Origin: Hoylesella pleuritidis JCM 14110
GTDB taxonomy: Bacteria > Bacteroidota > Bacteroidia > Bacteroidales > Bacteroidaceae
Reading direction: 5' to 3'
Length of the DNA stretch: 64,000 bases
NCBI RefSeq assembly: GCF_000613725.1
Contig: NZ_BAJN01000009.1
Span: 51,624 to 115,623, forward strand
The notes beneath the pieces were generated by a model. It was not told the DNA's origin, made no database searches, and was given only the letters and a program-made list of their open reading frames with translations. The position numbers were made by a program, and so were the translations under genes. Shown here piece after piece: positions 36,925 through 46,588 of the stretch. The first letter of the stretch is position 1. Every line of letters starts with the position of its first letter.

Positions 36925-37398
36925 TTACTTTCTGTCCTCGTCGATGTCGATCGGAATCTCGCGTTTGATACTTTGTTCGAGCGAAATCAGCGTTTCGGTC
37001 GACACTACACCCGGAATGGTTTGCAATTTATTGTTGAGTAGATCCATCAATTGCTCGTTATCGCGTGCATAGAGTTTGAGAAGCATTGTGTAAGAGCCTG
37101 TGGTGAAGTGGCATTCCACGATTTCCGGAATCTCCACTAACCTGCTGACGACATTCTTATACATACTGCCTCTTTCGAGATTCATCCCCACATACGTGCA
37201 AGTTGCATATCCGAGCAACTTCGGATCTACCTCGAATCCGCTGCCGGTGATGACTCTATTCTCCACCAAATGCTGCACTCGCTGGTGTATTGCGGCCCTC
37301 GACACCTTGCATTCTGCTGCTACATCCTTGAACGGAATACGTGCGTTGTGTGAAAGAATGCCCAAAATCTTTCTGTCAAGATTATCTATTTTCTCCAT
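36925..37398 (-). CDS. Lrp/AsnC family transcriptional regulator
   Basis: A 157-residue regulator: winged helix-turn-helix (residues about 4-60; LDRKILGILSHNARIPFKDV, SRAAIHQRVQHL) followed by the ligand-binding RAM/ACT-like domain (residues about 70-150). The start at MEKIDNLDRKI is chosen from family alignment and from a -7 element at 37443-37450. It is 6 nt upstream of the C26-M19 fusion gene, so it probably heads an operon with that gene and the glutaminyl cyclase and may regulate it in response to an amino acid. Confidence 0.93.
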   Translation of the reverse strand: MEKIDNLDRKILGILSHNARIPFKDVAAECKVSRAAIHQRVQHLVENRVITGSGFEVDPKLLGYATCTYVGMNLERGSMYKNVVSRLVEIPEIVECHFTTGSYTMLLKLYARDNEQLMDLLNNKLQTIPGVVSTETLISLEQSIKREIPIDIDEDRK

Positions 37399-37442
37399 CT
37401 TTACATCCGTTTTGTTTAGATTGAAGTTATACAATGTGGTAG

Positions 37443-37450
37443 CAAAAATA
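37443..37450 (-). promoter_or_regulatory. promoter -7 element of the Lrp operon
   Basis: Minus strand TATTTTTG, a full TAnnTTTG match, 45 nt upstream of the start at 37398. Confidence 0.65.
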
Positions 37451-37559
37451 GGTATTTTAATTGATATAGACAACATTTTGCCCCGTTTTTTATTCCTATT
37501 TTTACAATCTGAAAGCAGGAATGGGAAAGTAAGAGGGGATAAATAGAGGGCCAACTTCC

Positions 37560-37945
37560 CAAAGTTAGCGGGATGGAGGACCTGTATCTAATTGCTCATT
37601 GACAATTGCTCTTTCTTTGATTGATGCCTAAACGGGAGAATAATAGAACAAGAACTTAATAGTATCTGTATCTTGTTGAGAATCAAATAGATATAGCTTA
37701 GATCCCAATTAACGGTTAATCATCACGCGTTTAGTCGTTAATCGCAAGGTGAAAGACGGTTAAATGCATTGCGTTTAACCGTTAGTTGTGCGATGATTAA
37801 CCGTTAATTGGAAAGGAATTTGTATCCAGCTGAGAATCAACTATATACAAAACTAAATTTATTTAGATTCTTTTGGTCTTATGTCTGAGTTGAAATGAGT
37901 CTCCGTTTACAGTCTCCCAACCTCTAACCTCGGGGGATAAGGCTA
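37560..37945. repeat. intergenic composite repeat, copy G
   Basis: Left module: ATTGACAATTGCTCTTTCTT, AACAAGAACTTAATAG, GAATCAAATAGATATAGC. Core from 37707: CAATTAACGGTTAATCATCA, TAGTCGTTAATCGCAAGG, GACGGTTAAATGCATTGCG, TTTAACCGTTAGTTGTGCG, GATTAACCGTTAATTGG. Right module: AATTTGTATCCAGCTG ... TATACAAAAC, then GAAATGAGTCTCCGTTTACA and CTAACCTCGGGGG. It is the most complete copy and fills most of the 650-nt gap between the Lrp and TonB genes. Confidence 0.82.
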
Positions 37946-38048
37946 TTATCCGAAGCTTGTTCATCAAATGTTAATAAATAAAAAGGAAGGGATATCGTGT
38001 GGGGATTTTTCCTGATTTGCCGTCTTTGAAGTAAAAAGTAGAATGTAA

Positions 38049-40688
38049 ATGAAGAAATTGAAACGATTCATCAAACGGCCACTTCTGCTGATTCTCTTGC
38101 TGCTTACATCACTTGTGGCGGAAGCTAAGCCGCCAACGACTGTCAAACAACAGATGGATTATCTGCACAAAACGCATCACATGAACTTTGTTTATGATGC
38201 AGACATCGACGTGGAACGCCCTTACTACGGTCCGAATATCAGCGGTATGAAACTCACTGATGCTTTGCGGAATGTCTTTCAGGGAACGGATATTGACTGG
38301 GAAGTGCAGGGGCGATATGTCTTATTACATAAACGGGAGATCAAGGTGCAGCAGAAGAGAGTACAACAACGGCATACTTTGAGCGGATTCGTGCGTGATG
38401 GCAACGGCGAATCACTGATCAATGCCACGGTGTTCGACCTCACCACGCGGCAGGGAACAACTTCCAATGAGTATGGTTTCTTCTCGCTCACGTTGCCCGA
38501 AGGATCGCATCACATCCGCATCTCTTACATCGGATTCGACGATCGGATAGAAAACGTTTTGCTTACGGCCGATAAATGGATCACCGTTCAGCTGAAAGAG
38601 AATGCTCGTCTGACCGAAGTGGTGGTGACGGGCGATATGAATTCGCCGCTGCTTAACACGCAAACAGGCAAGCGTTCGTTCTCAACGCACGACATTAAGA
38701 CCGAATTTTCGTTGCTAAGTTCGCCCGATGTGGTGAAGACTTTGCAAAAAGTGTCGGGCGTTTCGGCAGGAGTCGAATTGATGTCAGGACTTTACGTGCA
38801 TGGCGGAAGCATGATGAGAACCTTTATATGATTGATGGTACGCCGCTTTATCAAACCAATCACCTGCTGGGTCTGTTCTCTTCGTTCAATGTTGACGTGA
38901 TGAAGAATGTGGATTTTTATAAGAGTGGCTTTCCCGCTCGATACGGAGGGCGTCTTTCTTCGGTAGTAGATGCGCGCACGAATGACGGAGATATGCACAA
39001 AGTTCACGGCACTTACCGTATCGGTTTGATTGACGGAAGCTTTCAAATAGAGGGTCCTATCAAGAAGGGTCGTACTTCGTTCAATTTCGGTATACGTCGT
39101 ACGTGGCTCGATTTCCTGTTAAAGCCGGCCTTGGCAATAGCCAACCATTACAACAAAGAGGAGAAAGTGAATCTTGGTTACGCCTTTCACGACATCAACG
39201 GAAAGGTGACCCACGTCTTCAATGACCGTTCAAAGATTTATCTTAGTTTGTATTCGGGCAACGACGCGTTGACTGTTAAGGATAAAGATAGAGAAGAAAC
39301 GACACGGCAAATGACGTATAGGGACGACACGGAGAATGTATTCAGTTGGGGAAACTTCAATGTAGCGCTCAACTGGAACTATATTTTCACACCCCGACTC
39401 TTTGCTAATTTCAGCGCCATTTACTCGCACAACCACGCCAAGTTCAGTAATTTGGAAGACTCGCGGACTGAAAAGGACGGGCAATTTGTAGGGTATCTCA
39501 GTCACACGGAGCATACCTATCGCTCTACAATCTATGATTTCGGCTATCGTTCAGCTTTTGATTATCGTCCCGTTCCGCGTCATCACATCCGCTTCGGGCA
39601 CGATTATATTGTCCATTTGTTCCGTCCTCAGACCCGAAGTCAGCTTAATTTCTATGGCCAAGTTGGGTCTGTCGACACTCTATCAAGTGCCGGAAGCAAC
39701 CGACATACGGCTCACGAGCTGAGCGTTTATGCAGAAGACGAAGTGACACTCACTGATCATTGGAGTGCGGAAGCAGGTCTCAATGCGGCTCTCTTTCATA
39801 TAAATGGCAAGAGTTTTACTTGTGTTGACCCGCGACTGGCCGTGAAATATCAAGTGAATCCGCGTCTTTCGCTGAAAGCTTCGTATACGATGATGACGCA
39901 ATTCGTGCACAGAATTTCCAACTCTTACCTCAACTTGCCTACCGATTACTGGGTTCCCACCACTCGCCGACTGCAACCGATGCGCTCGTTGCAGGTTGCT
40001 GCGGGTGCGTATGCCCAGCTTTCGCCCCGCCTTTTCGTGTCATTGGAAGGCTATTACAAACGTTCTGCACATTTGTTACAATACAGTAGCTGGATGGGTT
40101 TGGAGCCTTCGGCCGACAAATGGGACCGAAATGTGATGGAAGGAAAGGGTGTCGGGTACGGCGTTGAGGCTGATCTGCAATACCGTTCACCGTGTTTGGA
40201 CATCAATGCAAGCTATACGCTCTCGTGGAATAAGCGCAGATTCAATGACTTCTATCCATCTTGGTACTTCGATAAGTTTGATAATCGTCATAAATTTGAT
40301 ATCGTCGTGCGTTACAAGTTTACGCCGAAGATCTCGCTTATGCCGCTTGGACCTATCATTCCGGCAATCGAATAACCCTCCCTACACAGTATGCCGCTAT
40401 GCCGGATGTACCGACGGGCTTGGAAGAGCGCGCGAGGGCGGCTTCGTTTATTCGCATCCTAACAATGTTTCTATGCCTGCTTATCATCGGTTAGACCTCG
40501 GATTCGATTTCCATCACACGACAAAGAAAGGGCACGAACGCATTTGGAACGTCAGCATTTATAATGTTTACTGGCATCTGAATCCGTTATTCGTAGATGT
40601 GAAGTTGCGTGAAAACAAGACATTCAACGTGCGGACGAAAGGTTTTATACCATTGATTCCATCGGTAAGTTATACAATTAAATTCTGA
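38049..40688 (+). CDS. TonB-dependent receptor with STN domain (frame broken three times)
   Basis: A receptor of about 880 residues spread over several frames. Order: signal peptide, STN domain (residues about 32-95; MKLTDALRNVFQGTDIDWEV), carboxypeptidase-regulatory-like domain (SGFVRDGNGESLINATVF), plug (KTLQKVSGVSAGVE ... MIDGTPLYQTNHL) and a beta-barrel ending SVSYTIKF. The STN domain marks signalling through a FecR-type anti-sigma factor. Breaks lie near 38811, 40335 and 40430; each is undone by adding one base (for example AGC-CAT at the first). Either it is decaying or the sequence has dropped bases. DUF4249 and FecR genes follow. Confidence 0.87.
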
Positions 40689-40694
40689 AAAACA

Positions 40695-41685
40695 ATGAAA
40701 TCTACATCCAATTATATTGTATATGTCGTGGCGGTAGTTGTTGTGCTGGCCTTCACTTTCAGCTCCTGCAGGGATCAATTCGATATAAACGTGCTGCGAG
40801 AGAGCCCTAAGATGGTGGTCTATTGTTTCCCGTCGACAGCTGATACCACGTTTATTAATGTCAGTAGAAGCATTCCCGTACAGCAGAAAAAGATCGCCGA
40901 CGAGGTGAAAGCTATCAATAATGCACGCATCTCTTATCGAATCAATAGGCAAGAGCAGGTCGTTCGGCAGAAGCGTAGCGGTCAATACTACGTGACAAGC
41001 CTGCAACGACCGGGCGATCAGATTGACTTGGCTATCTCGCAGACGGTATCGGCTCTGTTTATGCATCTACAACGATTCCCAAAGAGGTGCCGATTGCACA
41101 GCTGAAAATGCAGGAAGTCCGGCGGTATGATTATGAAAGTGGGAGAGCTCAGAAGTATATACAGATGCAACCCACTTTCACCGACGATGCAGCGAGCGAT
41201 GACTATTATGCTGTGAGCGTGTCGGCGAAGGGTTATTTCAGAAAAAACGGAGGGCTTTATCAGGCTATCTGCCGATTGAAATTGCCCTTGATTCAGCGTG
41301 GTTTCGTATGGAAATCAACTCGAAAGACGAACCTTTGCTCAAGCCTTTGTCTGATCTTGACAGCAATTTCGGCTTTGAGAGCGGGTCGTATAACCGTTTT
41401 TACATTTTCGATGATAAACAGATCAATGGGCAAACCTATACAATGCATCTCAATGTCAGTGATTGGTTTAACGATTATCAACTGAAAAATATAAAGTATT
41501 TTACAGAACTTTATTGCATCACTCGCGACTATTACCTGTTCATTAAGTCGTTGAACGATGCTGCAAACAATGGTCTTGCACGAGTAGGTCTGGCTCAAAT
41601 CAGTCCGATTTATTCAAATATCGTCGGCGGAATAGGCCTTTTGGGTGCTTACACCGTAAACCGAAAGGAGCCCGATAAACGCTGA
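40695..41685 (+). CDS. DUF4249 lipoprotein (frame broken twice)
   Basis: A surface or periplasmic lipoprotein of about 330 residues. The signal peptide ends in a lipobox-like SSC (VVLAFTFSSCRDQFDINV), followed by the DUF4249 opening. DUF4249 proteins are usually encoded directly after STN-type TonB receptors in Bacteroidota and probably help substrate capture; the 6-nt gap here fits. Breaks near 41041 (to SADGIGSVYASTTIPKEVP) and near 41262 (to GYLPIEIALDSAWFRMEI) are each one missing G in a run. The ending is RVGLAQISPIYSNIVGGIGL. Confidence 0.83.
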
Positions 41686-41801
41686 CTGCCTCTGTCATCT
41701 GCTGCTCCTAACAGGGATTTTAATTCCTGACTACAATGAGAAAAGAAGTAAGTGGTAAGAGTGTAAAATAGCAAGTATTTAAAAATCAATCTCTGACAAC
41801 A

Positions 41802-42599
41802 ATGGAAAAAGACGAAAAAAAGAAGTTGGATTTCGTGCTCCGATATTATCAATCGGGTAAACTTGATACACAGAAAGCCCTCTGTGAAATCAAAAAACGC
41901 AATCATCGGGCCGTTGAACGTCGTTTGTGGCGATACGTTTCGATGGCAGCCGCCCTACTGATTTTAGTGATTGGCGGTGTGACATACCTTTTGCGTGATA
42001 AACAAACGGTGCTCAAATCAGGTGAGACGACAGTTGTCTATCTCCTGCCCGACAGTTCGCGGGTTACGCTTGCACCACATTCCACGCTGTCGTATGCGAC
42101 AACAGACTGTCGCAATGTGCAGATGTCGGGCCGCGTTTATTTTGAAGTGCGGCGCGATATAGCCCGTCCTTTCAGTGTGAACGACCGTATCGGGTGCGTT
42201 CGGGTGCTTGGAACCAAGTTTGAAGTAGACGAAAAAGCACAGGCTACGAGTGTGCTTGTCAACGAGGGGAAAGTACTTTTTACTGCTCGTTCGACAACTG
42301 ACGGCCTCTTTCTGACACGTGGGATGAGTGGAACTTTGTATCGGGGTGCCCGTCGCCCCGAGCTCAATCGTCGTCCCGATATCAATCGAACGGCGTGGGC
42401 TACGCATCAATTTCATTTCCGTAACACCCCGCTCAGCGAGGTACTCCGTACGCTTTCAGCCTATTATGGCGTATCACTCACGACAGATCAGTCGCAAAAA
42501 CGCCTCACTGCCGACTTCCAAACGGAGCGTTTAGACAAGTTAGTGAGAATCATCGAGCATACATTAGAGGTTGAAATTCGCTCTTTTCCAAGCCCCTAA
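41802..42599 (+). CDS. FecR family anti-sigma factor
   Basis: A 265-residue single-pass membrane regulator. Cytoplasmic N-terminus (residues 1-45), one membrane helix (YVSMAAALLILVIGGVTYLL), FecR domain (YLLPDSSRVTLAPHSTLSY ... VRVLGTKFEV) and a DUF4974-type C-terminal domain (FRNTPLSEVLRTLSAYYGVS). It relays the receptor's state to an ECF sigma factor. The gene normally stands between sigma factor and receptor; here it follows receptor and DUF4249 gene, and no sigma gene adjoins. The last residues (FPSP) are encoded by a repeat-like CCCCTAAGTTAGGAG sequence. Confidence 0.92.
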   Translation: MEKDEKKKLDFVLRYYQSGKLDTQKALCEIKKRNHRAVERRLWRYVSMAAALLILVIGGVTYLLRDKQTVLKSGETTVVYLLPDSSRVTLAPHSTLSYATTDCRNVQMSGRVYFEVRRDIARPFSVNDRIGCVRVLGTKFEVDEKAQATSVLVNEGKVLFTARSTTDGLFLTRGMSGTLYRGARRPELNRRPDINRTAWATHQFHFRNTPLSEVLRTLSAYYGVSLTTDQSQKRLTADFQTERLDKLVRIIEHTLEVEIRSFPSP

Positions 42600-42613
42600 G
42601 TTAGGAGCTTAGG
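42593..42613. terminator. small hairpin between convergent genes
   Basis: CCCCTAAGTTAGGAGCTTAGG: CCTAAG pairs with CTTAGG. It spans the stop of the fecR gene and the end of the glycosyltransferase gene from the other side. The sequence matches the CCTAACTTAGG ends of the composite repeats. Confidence 0.45.
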
Positions 42614-43661
42614 AGTGTCTGAGAAGTACATTTGCTACATCATTGGCGCAGTTTTCGAGATTCAATTGCCGCTCGGCTATCTGCCGACCACGCTTGCCCA
42701 TTTCGTGGGCAACTGCCGGATGAGTAGCTAAATAATTTATGGCATGCTCCCATCCGCGTGCATCGGCTACGTTGACAGCGATTCCGCAGCCGGTCTTTTC
42801 AATGTTTACGGGCATCTGCGGATTGTATGTGTAAACGAGCGGAAGGCCTAAGGCTAAGGCTTCTACAATCGTAGTGAGCCCCACGGTATAGTCGGATGAG
42901 TGACAACAGACCACAACGCACTGTGCGCGATTGACCAAATGACTCATTTCCTGATGCACCATTCCCTCGACAAAGTGTACTTTCACGTTTGGCATAAGCT
43001 GCAATTCACGGAGCTGCTGTTCGTAATCGTCACCGAGATAACGCTTACAAATATAGATGTCTAATGCTTGCCCCGCGTTGTTGAAAGCCGTTACCAACGT
43101 CGGAATATCACGCAACTCTCGACCCGTAGAGATGAAACCGTGGCGATTGGTGATGTCGAATTGCGTTGCCAGTCGGTCGTAATAGTCGAGGTCGGCGCCC
43201 CATCTCGCCACGCTCATACGGTCTTTTCGTGCTTTGGGTGAGCGCAGAGAGTCGTTCAAAAGTTTATCGGAGAAGAAGAAAAGATGGTCCATTCCTCGGT
43301 AGAAAAGCCGTGCGATGCATTCGCGCAACGGGTTCTTTGCCTGACGAATGGGCTGGTGGTGCCACACAAAAATGGGTTTTCTGTAAAGTCCCAAGGCGCG
43401 GAGAAAGATAAGAATTTCTATTCCTCGGAAAGTCGTTGCATAGATCGTGTCGAATCGTTCGCGACAAGTGAGGATGCACCAAGCCGTATGCAGCGTGAGC
43501 ATCCACCGCCTACGAGGACGGATAGGACGATGAAACACGACGTCAATGCCGTACTTCGGCAAGTGCGTTGCACCGTAAAGGAAGTGTCCGGGGAATCTTC
43601 CTTCCTGCCAATCGGCATAGACTCGCTTTGTGTCTATCGTGTGATAATAATATACTTTCAT
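42609..43661 (-). CDS. glycosyltransferase, GT4-like
   Basis: A 350-residue GT-B glycosyltransferase. The C-terminal nucleotide-sugar half has VVCCHSSDYTVGLTTIVEALALGLPLVYTY, the E(x7)E-type region of GT4 enzymes, and a Rossmann-like strand HGFISTGRELRDIPTLV. It should act in cytoplasmic assembly of a surface glycan. The gene is divergent from the flippase gene, with a -7 element at 43676-43683 (minus TATTTTTG). Donor and acceptor are not evident. Confidence 0.85.
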   Translation of the reverse strand: MKVYYYHTIDTKRVYADWQEGRFPGHFLYGATHLPKYGIDVVFHRPIRPRRRWMLTLHTAWCILTCRERFDTIYATTFRGIEILIFLRALGLYRKPIFVWHHQPIRQAKNPLRECIARLFYRGMDHLFFFSDKLLNDSLRSPKARKDRMSVARWGADLDYYDRLATQFDITNRHGFISTGRELRDIPTLVTAFNNAGQALDIYICKRYLGDDYEQQLRELQLMPNVKVHFVEGMVHQEMSHLVNRAQCVVVCCHSSDYTVGLTTIVEALALGLPLVYTYNPQMPVNIEKTGCGIAVNVADARGWEHAINYLATHPAVAHEMGKRGRQIAERQLNLENCANDVANVLLRHS

Positions 43662-43675
43662 TGTTCTCGTGTCTG

Positions 43676-43725
43676 CAAAAATAGCTAAAAATACTTGATT
43701 TATCCGTTATTTAGTGCTATTTTTG
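43676..43725. promoter_or_regulatory. divergent promoter pair (glycosyltransferase / flippase)
   Basis: Minus strand TATTTTTG at 43676-43683 and plus strand TATTTTTG at 43718-43725: identical -7 elements facing away from each other, about 35 nt apart, which repeats the arrangement at 18.8 kb. Confidence 0.65.
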
Positions 43726-43771
43726 CAATTCTTAAACAGGTAAATGGGCGCTTTCCGCCTTGCGACCGACA

Positions 43772-45210
43772 ATGAGCGAGCTGAAAGATAAGACCGCCAA
43801 GGGACTCCTTTGGGGGGCAATGAACAACGGAGCAATGCAGATTCTCAATGCTGTTTTCGGCATTGTGTTGGGGCGTTTATTATCTTTGAGCGACTACGGA
43901 TTGGTCGGAATGCTTGCGATCTTTACTGCTGTGGCGAGTGCTTTACAAGAAAGCGGCTTTACATCGGCGCTCGTTAACAAGCAAGATGCAGACGACCGCG
44001 ATTTCAATGCAGTGTTTTGGTTCTCTCTGTTGATGGGAACGGGGCTGTATTTTGTTCTCTTTCTTTGTGCACCTCTCATTGCTTCGTATTTCCACCAGCC
44101 CGATATCATTGTGTTGTCGAAGGTTGCTTTCCTTGCGATTCCGCTCTCGGCAATCGGCATTGTGCCTCAGGCGTATATGTTCAAGCACTTGATGGTGAAA
44201 GAAACAACGGTTATTCGTATCTCGGCTCTGCTCATTTCAGCCTTGTCGGCATTACGATGGCGCTATTGGGAAAGGCTTATTGGAGTTTGGTTTGGCAGCA
44301 GCTGCTGCTGTATGTTTCGATTACGAGTTTCGGTAAATTTTCCTGCATTCGGTGGCGCCCTACACGCAAAATAGACTTCACTCCGGTTCGGGCGATGTTC
44401 GGGTTCAGCTCAAAGATGATGCTGACGACGATTATCAACACCGTGAGTAACAACATTCTGACTGTCATTTTCGGTCGGTTGTTCTCTTCAAGCATTGTAG
44501 GCTGCTTCACGCAGGCTTATAAATGGAATACGATGGCCTATTCGTTGGTGGCCGGAACGGTGGCGCAAGTGGCCCAACCGGTGTTTGCCCGGGTGACGGA
44601 TGACGACAGTCGGCTGGCTCAAGTGTTCCGAAAAATGGTGCGATTCACGGCTTTTCTGTCTTTTCCCGTTATGTTCGGACTGGCCATTATAGCACGAGAG
44701 TTTATCGTGTTGACTATTGGAGAGAAGTGGATTCCCAGTGTCCCGCTGTTGCAGATACTGTGTGTCAGCGGCGCGTTTCTACCTCTTCACACTGCATTTC
44801 AGAATCTTTTGGTCAGCAAAGGGCGGTCGGATGCGTATATGTGGGGCAATATCGGACTGATACTGACATCTATCGGCACTATCCTTGCATTCCATTCGCA
44901 GGGTATTGAGGTTATGGTGGCAGCTTATTCGGCGTTGAACATCGTGTGGGTGAGTGTCTGGCAGGTTCTCGTCCATCGTTTGATTTCGGTCAGATACCGT
45001 GATATGGCCCGCGATGTAATGCCTTTTTTTCTCACATCGGGTATCGTTATGCTGGCCGTTTTTTATGGAGCGGCGTTCATCGAGCCTATGTTCTTGCGAA
45101 TGATCGTTAAGATATTGGTGGCTGCTTTGGCTTATTTTGCCGTGATGAAGCTGGCTCATGCGAAGATATTAGACGAGAGTTTGCAGTATCTCTTGCATCG
45201 AAAACGATAA
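43772..45210 (+). CDS. Wzx-like lipopolysaccharide flippase (frame broken once)
   Basis: A polytopic membrane protein of about 480 residues of the MOP superfamily (polysaccharide synthase / Wzx). It opens SELKDKTAKGLLWGAMNNGA and has GRLLSLSDYGLVGMLAIFTA and later FGRLFSSSIVGCFTQAYKWN, the repeated halves of the fold. It moves undecaprenyl-linked glycan units across the inner membrane. ATG at 43772 is preferred to a TTG 12 nt upstream. Near 44241 one C of CCC is missing; with it the frame runs on as ALVGITMALLGKAYWSLVWQ. Confidence 0.9.
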
Positions 45211-45223
45211 CTGTTTGTTGTTT

Positions 45224-46588
45224 TTACCGTACCAACAGGCGGTAAGGCGTGAGCAGATGGGTAATGAGCAGGCTGCCGTTCCACGCCAGAAGATAGAGCG
45301 TGAGACTTGCCGTGATAAAACGGAAAATAAGTCGCGGCCCTGGATTCAGTATCCGAATGAGATACGCCATACCGACAGGAAAGATGAAAATCCAATCTGC
45401 CGACATTATGTAAACCTCGTTAATGCCAAACCCCAAGATGATATGGAGGGTGAAATCGATGGCAAACCACGATGCACACATCTGTAAAAGAGAAGACCGA
45501 CGGCCACACAGCAGCCCTATGAAAAGCAATGCCAGCAAAGTAAATTCGATGATATAATTGTGTATCGAACGATAAGTAACGAAGACGGGTCGCGTAAAGG
45601 CCATATCTTCTAACGGGTGATCACAATGTAACTGAATGGATTCGCCGAAGAGATTTTCGATAATTGAGGGTACGCGCGGCGTTGTTACGTCAGTCATTTT
45701 GAGCAAAGGCAGGTTGCTGATAGGTCTTCCTGTGTGTTCGGTTTCCCACTGCTTGCGTTGTGATTGATGGAGAGCCACGCCCACACTATCTTTCTTTTGC
45801 TTCGCTTCCGTAATCTGTCGGACAGTCGTTTGTTGTGGAATCTCATAGACTTTGTACTGGAAACGCTGGATGGCGAACAGTAAAGCGAGGGGTAACAGGG
45901 CGCCGATGAAGATGAATTTTATTGTCGGCACACGGCGGCCATTTATAAAGAGGGCGGCCAAAAGGGTTTTAGCCCCGTTGGTAACGGTGACTCCTGCGGT
46001 AAGGAATAACAACAAAGCTGACTGCCAAAGCGTGAATGTTTCGCCGCGTTTACATTTCATTCCCGCCACATATAGTGTTAAAGTGAGTAGGAAAAGGGAC
46101 AGGACGAAATGGTCGGGAACGATCATTGCGACCATCACGTGTGCCAAACTGAAAAATAAAAGTGTGAGAAGTAGGGCGTCGATAATGCCGAGTCCGATGA
46201 CGTCTTTCATCGTTCGGTAAAGGAATATGAGTGCGTAGACGGCACAAAAGGTGGTCAGTGCACCCATTAAGAACACCGCGAAGTTAACTCCTGTGGCATC
46301 CATCAGCCATTGATTGATTTGAAACAAGGGTAGAAGAAGCGACAGAAAGAGCGGGTGACGCATTGTTTCAAAGTGGATTCTAAGGTTTGACAGCGTGATG
46401 TAAGACCAACAATCGTAACCCGACATACGGAAATTGCGCGAGAAAATAGACCAATATCCCAATGCGCCTCCTTTGAGAAAGAGGGGCGAATATTGGTAAA
46501 TCATCAGGCCGAGCAGTGTTGCGATGACTACAAAAGCTGTGAGAGCGATCCACCGCTCTTCGTTTTTCAACTTGAAAATGCGTATCAT
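45224..46588 (-). CDS. DUF6080 polytopic membrane protein, GT-C-like (copy 1)
   Basis: A 454-residue protein with about eleven membrane helices and one large hydrophilic loop (residues about 245-330). In the first outer loop it has MSGYDCWSYITLSNLRIHF followed by RHPLFLSLLLP: an acidic residue after the first helix and a R/K-H-P motif, as in GT-C glycosyltransferases of the ArnT/PMT type. It is paralogous to the next gene and overlaps it by 4 nt. I infer a transferase using a lipid-linked sugar at the outer face of the inner membrane; the family has no known function. Confidence 0.82.
   Translation of the reverse strand: MIRIFKLKNEERWIALTAFVVIATLLGLMIYQYSPLFLKGGALGYWSIFSRNFRMSGYDCWSYITLSNLRIHFETMRHPLFLSLLLPLFQINQWLMDATGVNFAVFLMGALTTFCAVYALIFLYRTMKDVIGLGIIDALLLTLLFFSLAHVMVAMIVPDHFVLSLFLLTLTLYVAGMKCKRGETFTLWQSALLLFLTAGVTVTNGAKTLLAALFINGRRVPTIKFIFIGALLPLALLFAIQRFQYKVYEIPQQTTVRQITEAKQKKDSVGVALHQSQRKQWETEHTGRPISNLPLLKMTDVTTPRVPSIIENLFGESIQLHCDHPLEDMAFTRPVFVTYRSIHNYIIEFTLLALLFIGLLCGRRSSLLQMCASWFAIDFTLHIILGFGINEVYIMSADWIFIFPVGMAYLIRILNPGPRLIFRFITASLTLYLLAWNGSLLITHLLTPYRLLVR

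Noticed and set aside
10463..37945. Composite repeats as a CRISPR array
   Set aside because: Copies are kilobases apart, imperfect and without regular spacers; no cas genes.
10463..37945. Composite repeats as tRNA or rho-independent terminators only
   Set aside because: No cloverleaf or CCA-type ends, and the modular 200-350 nt make-up is far larger than a terminator.
38049..41685. TonB receptor and DUF4249 as certain pseudogenes
   Set aside because: Each break is one missing base in a run, as in waaA and pgpH, so sequence error is at least as likely.
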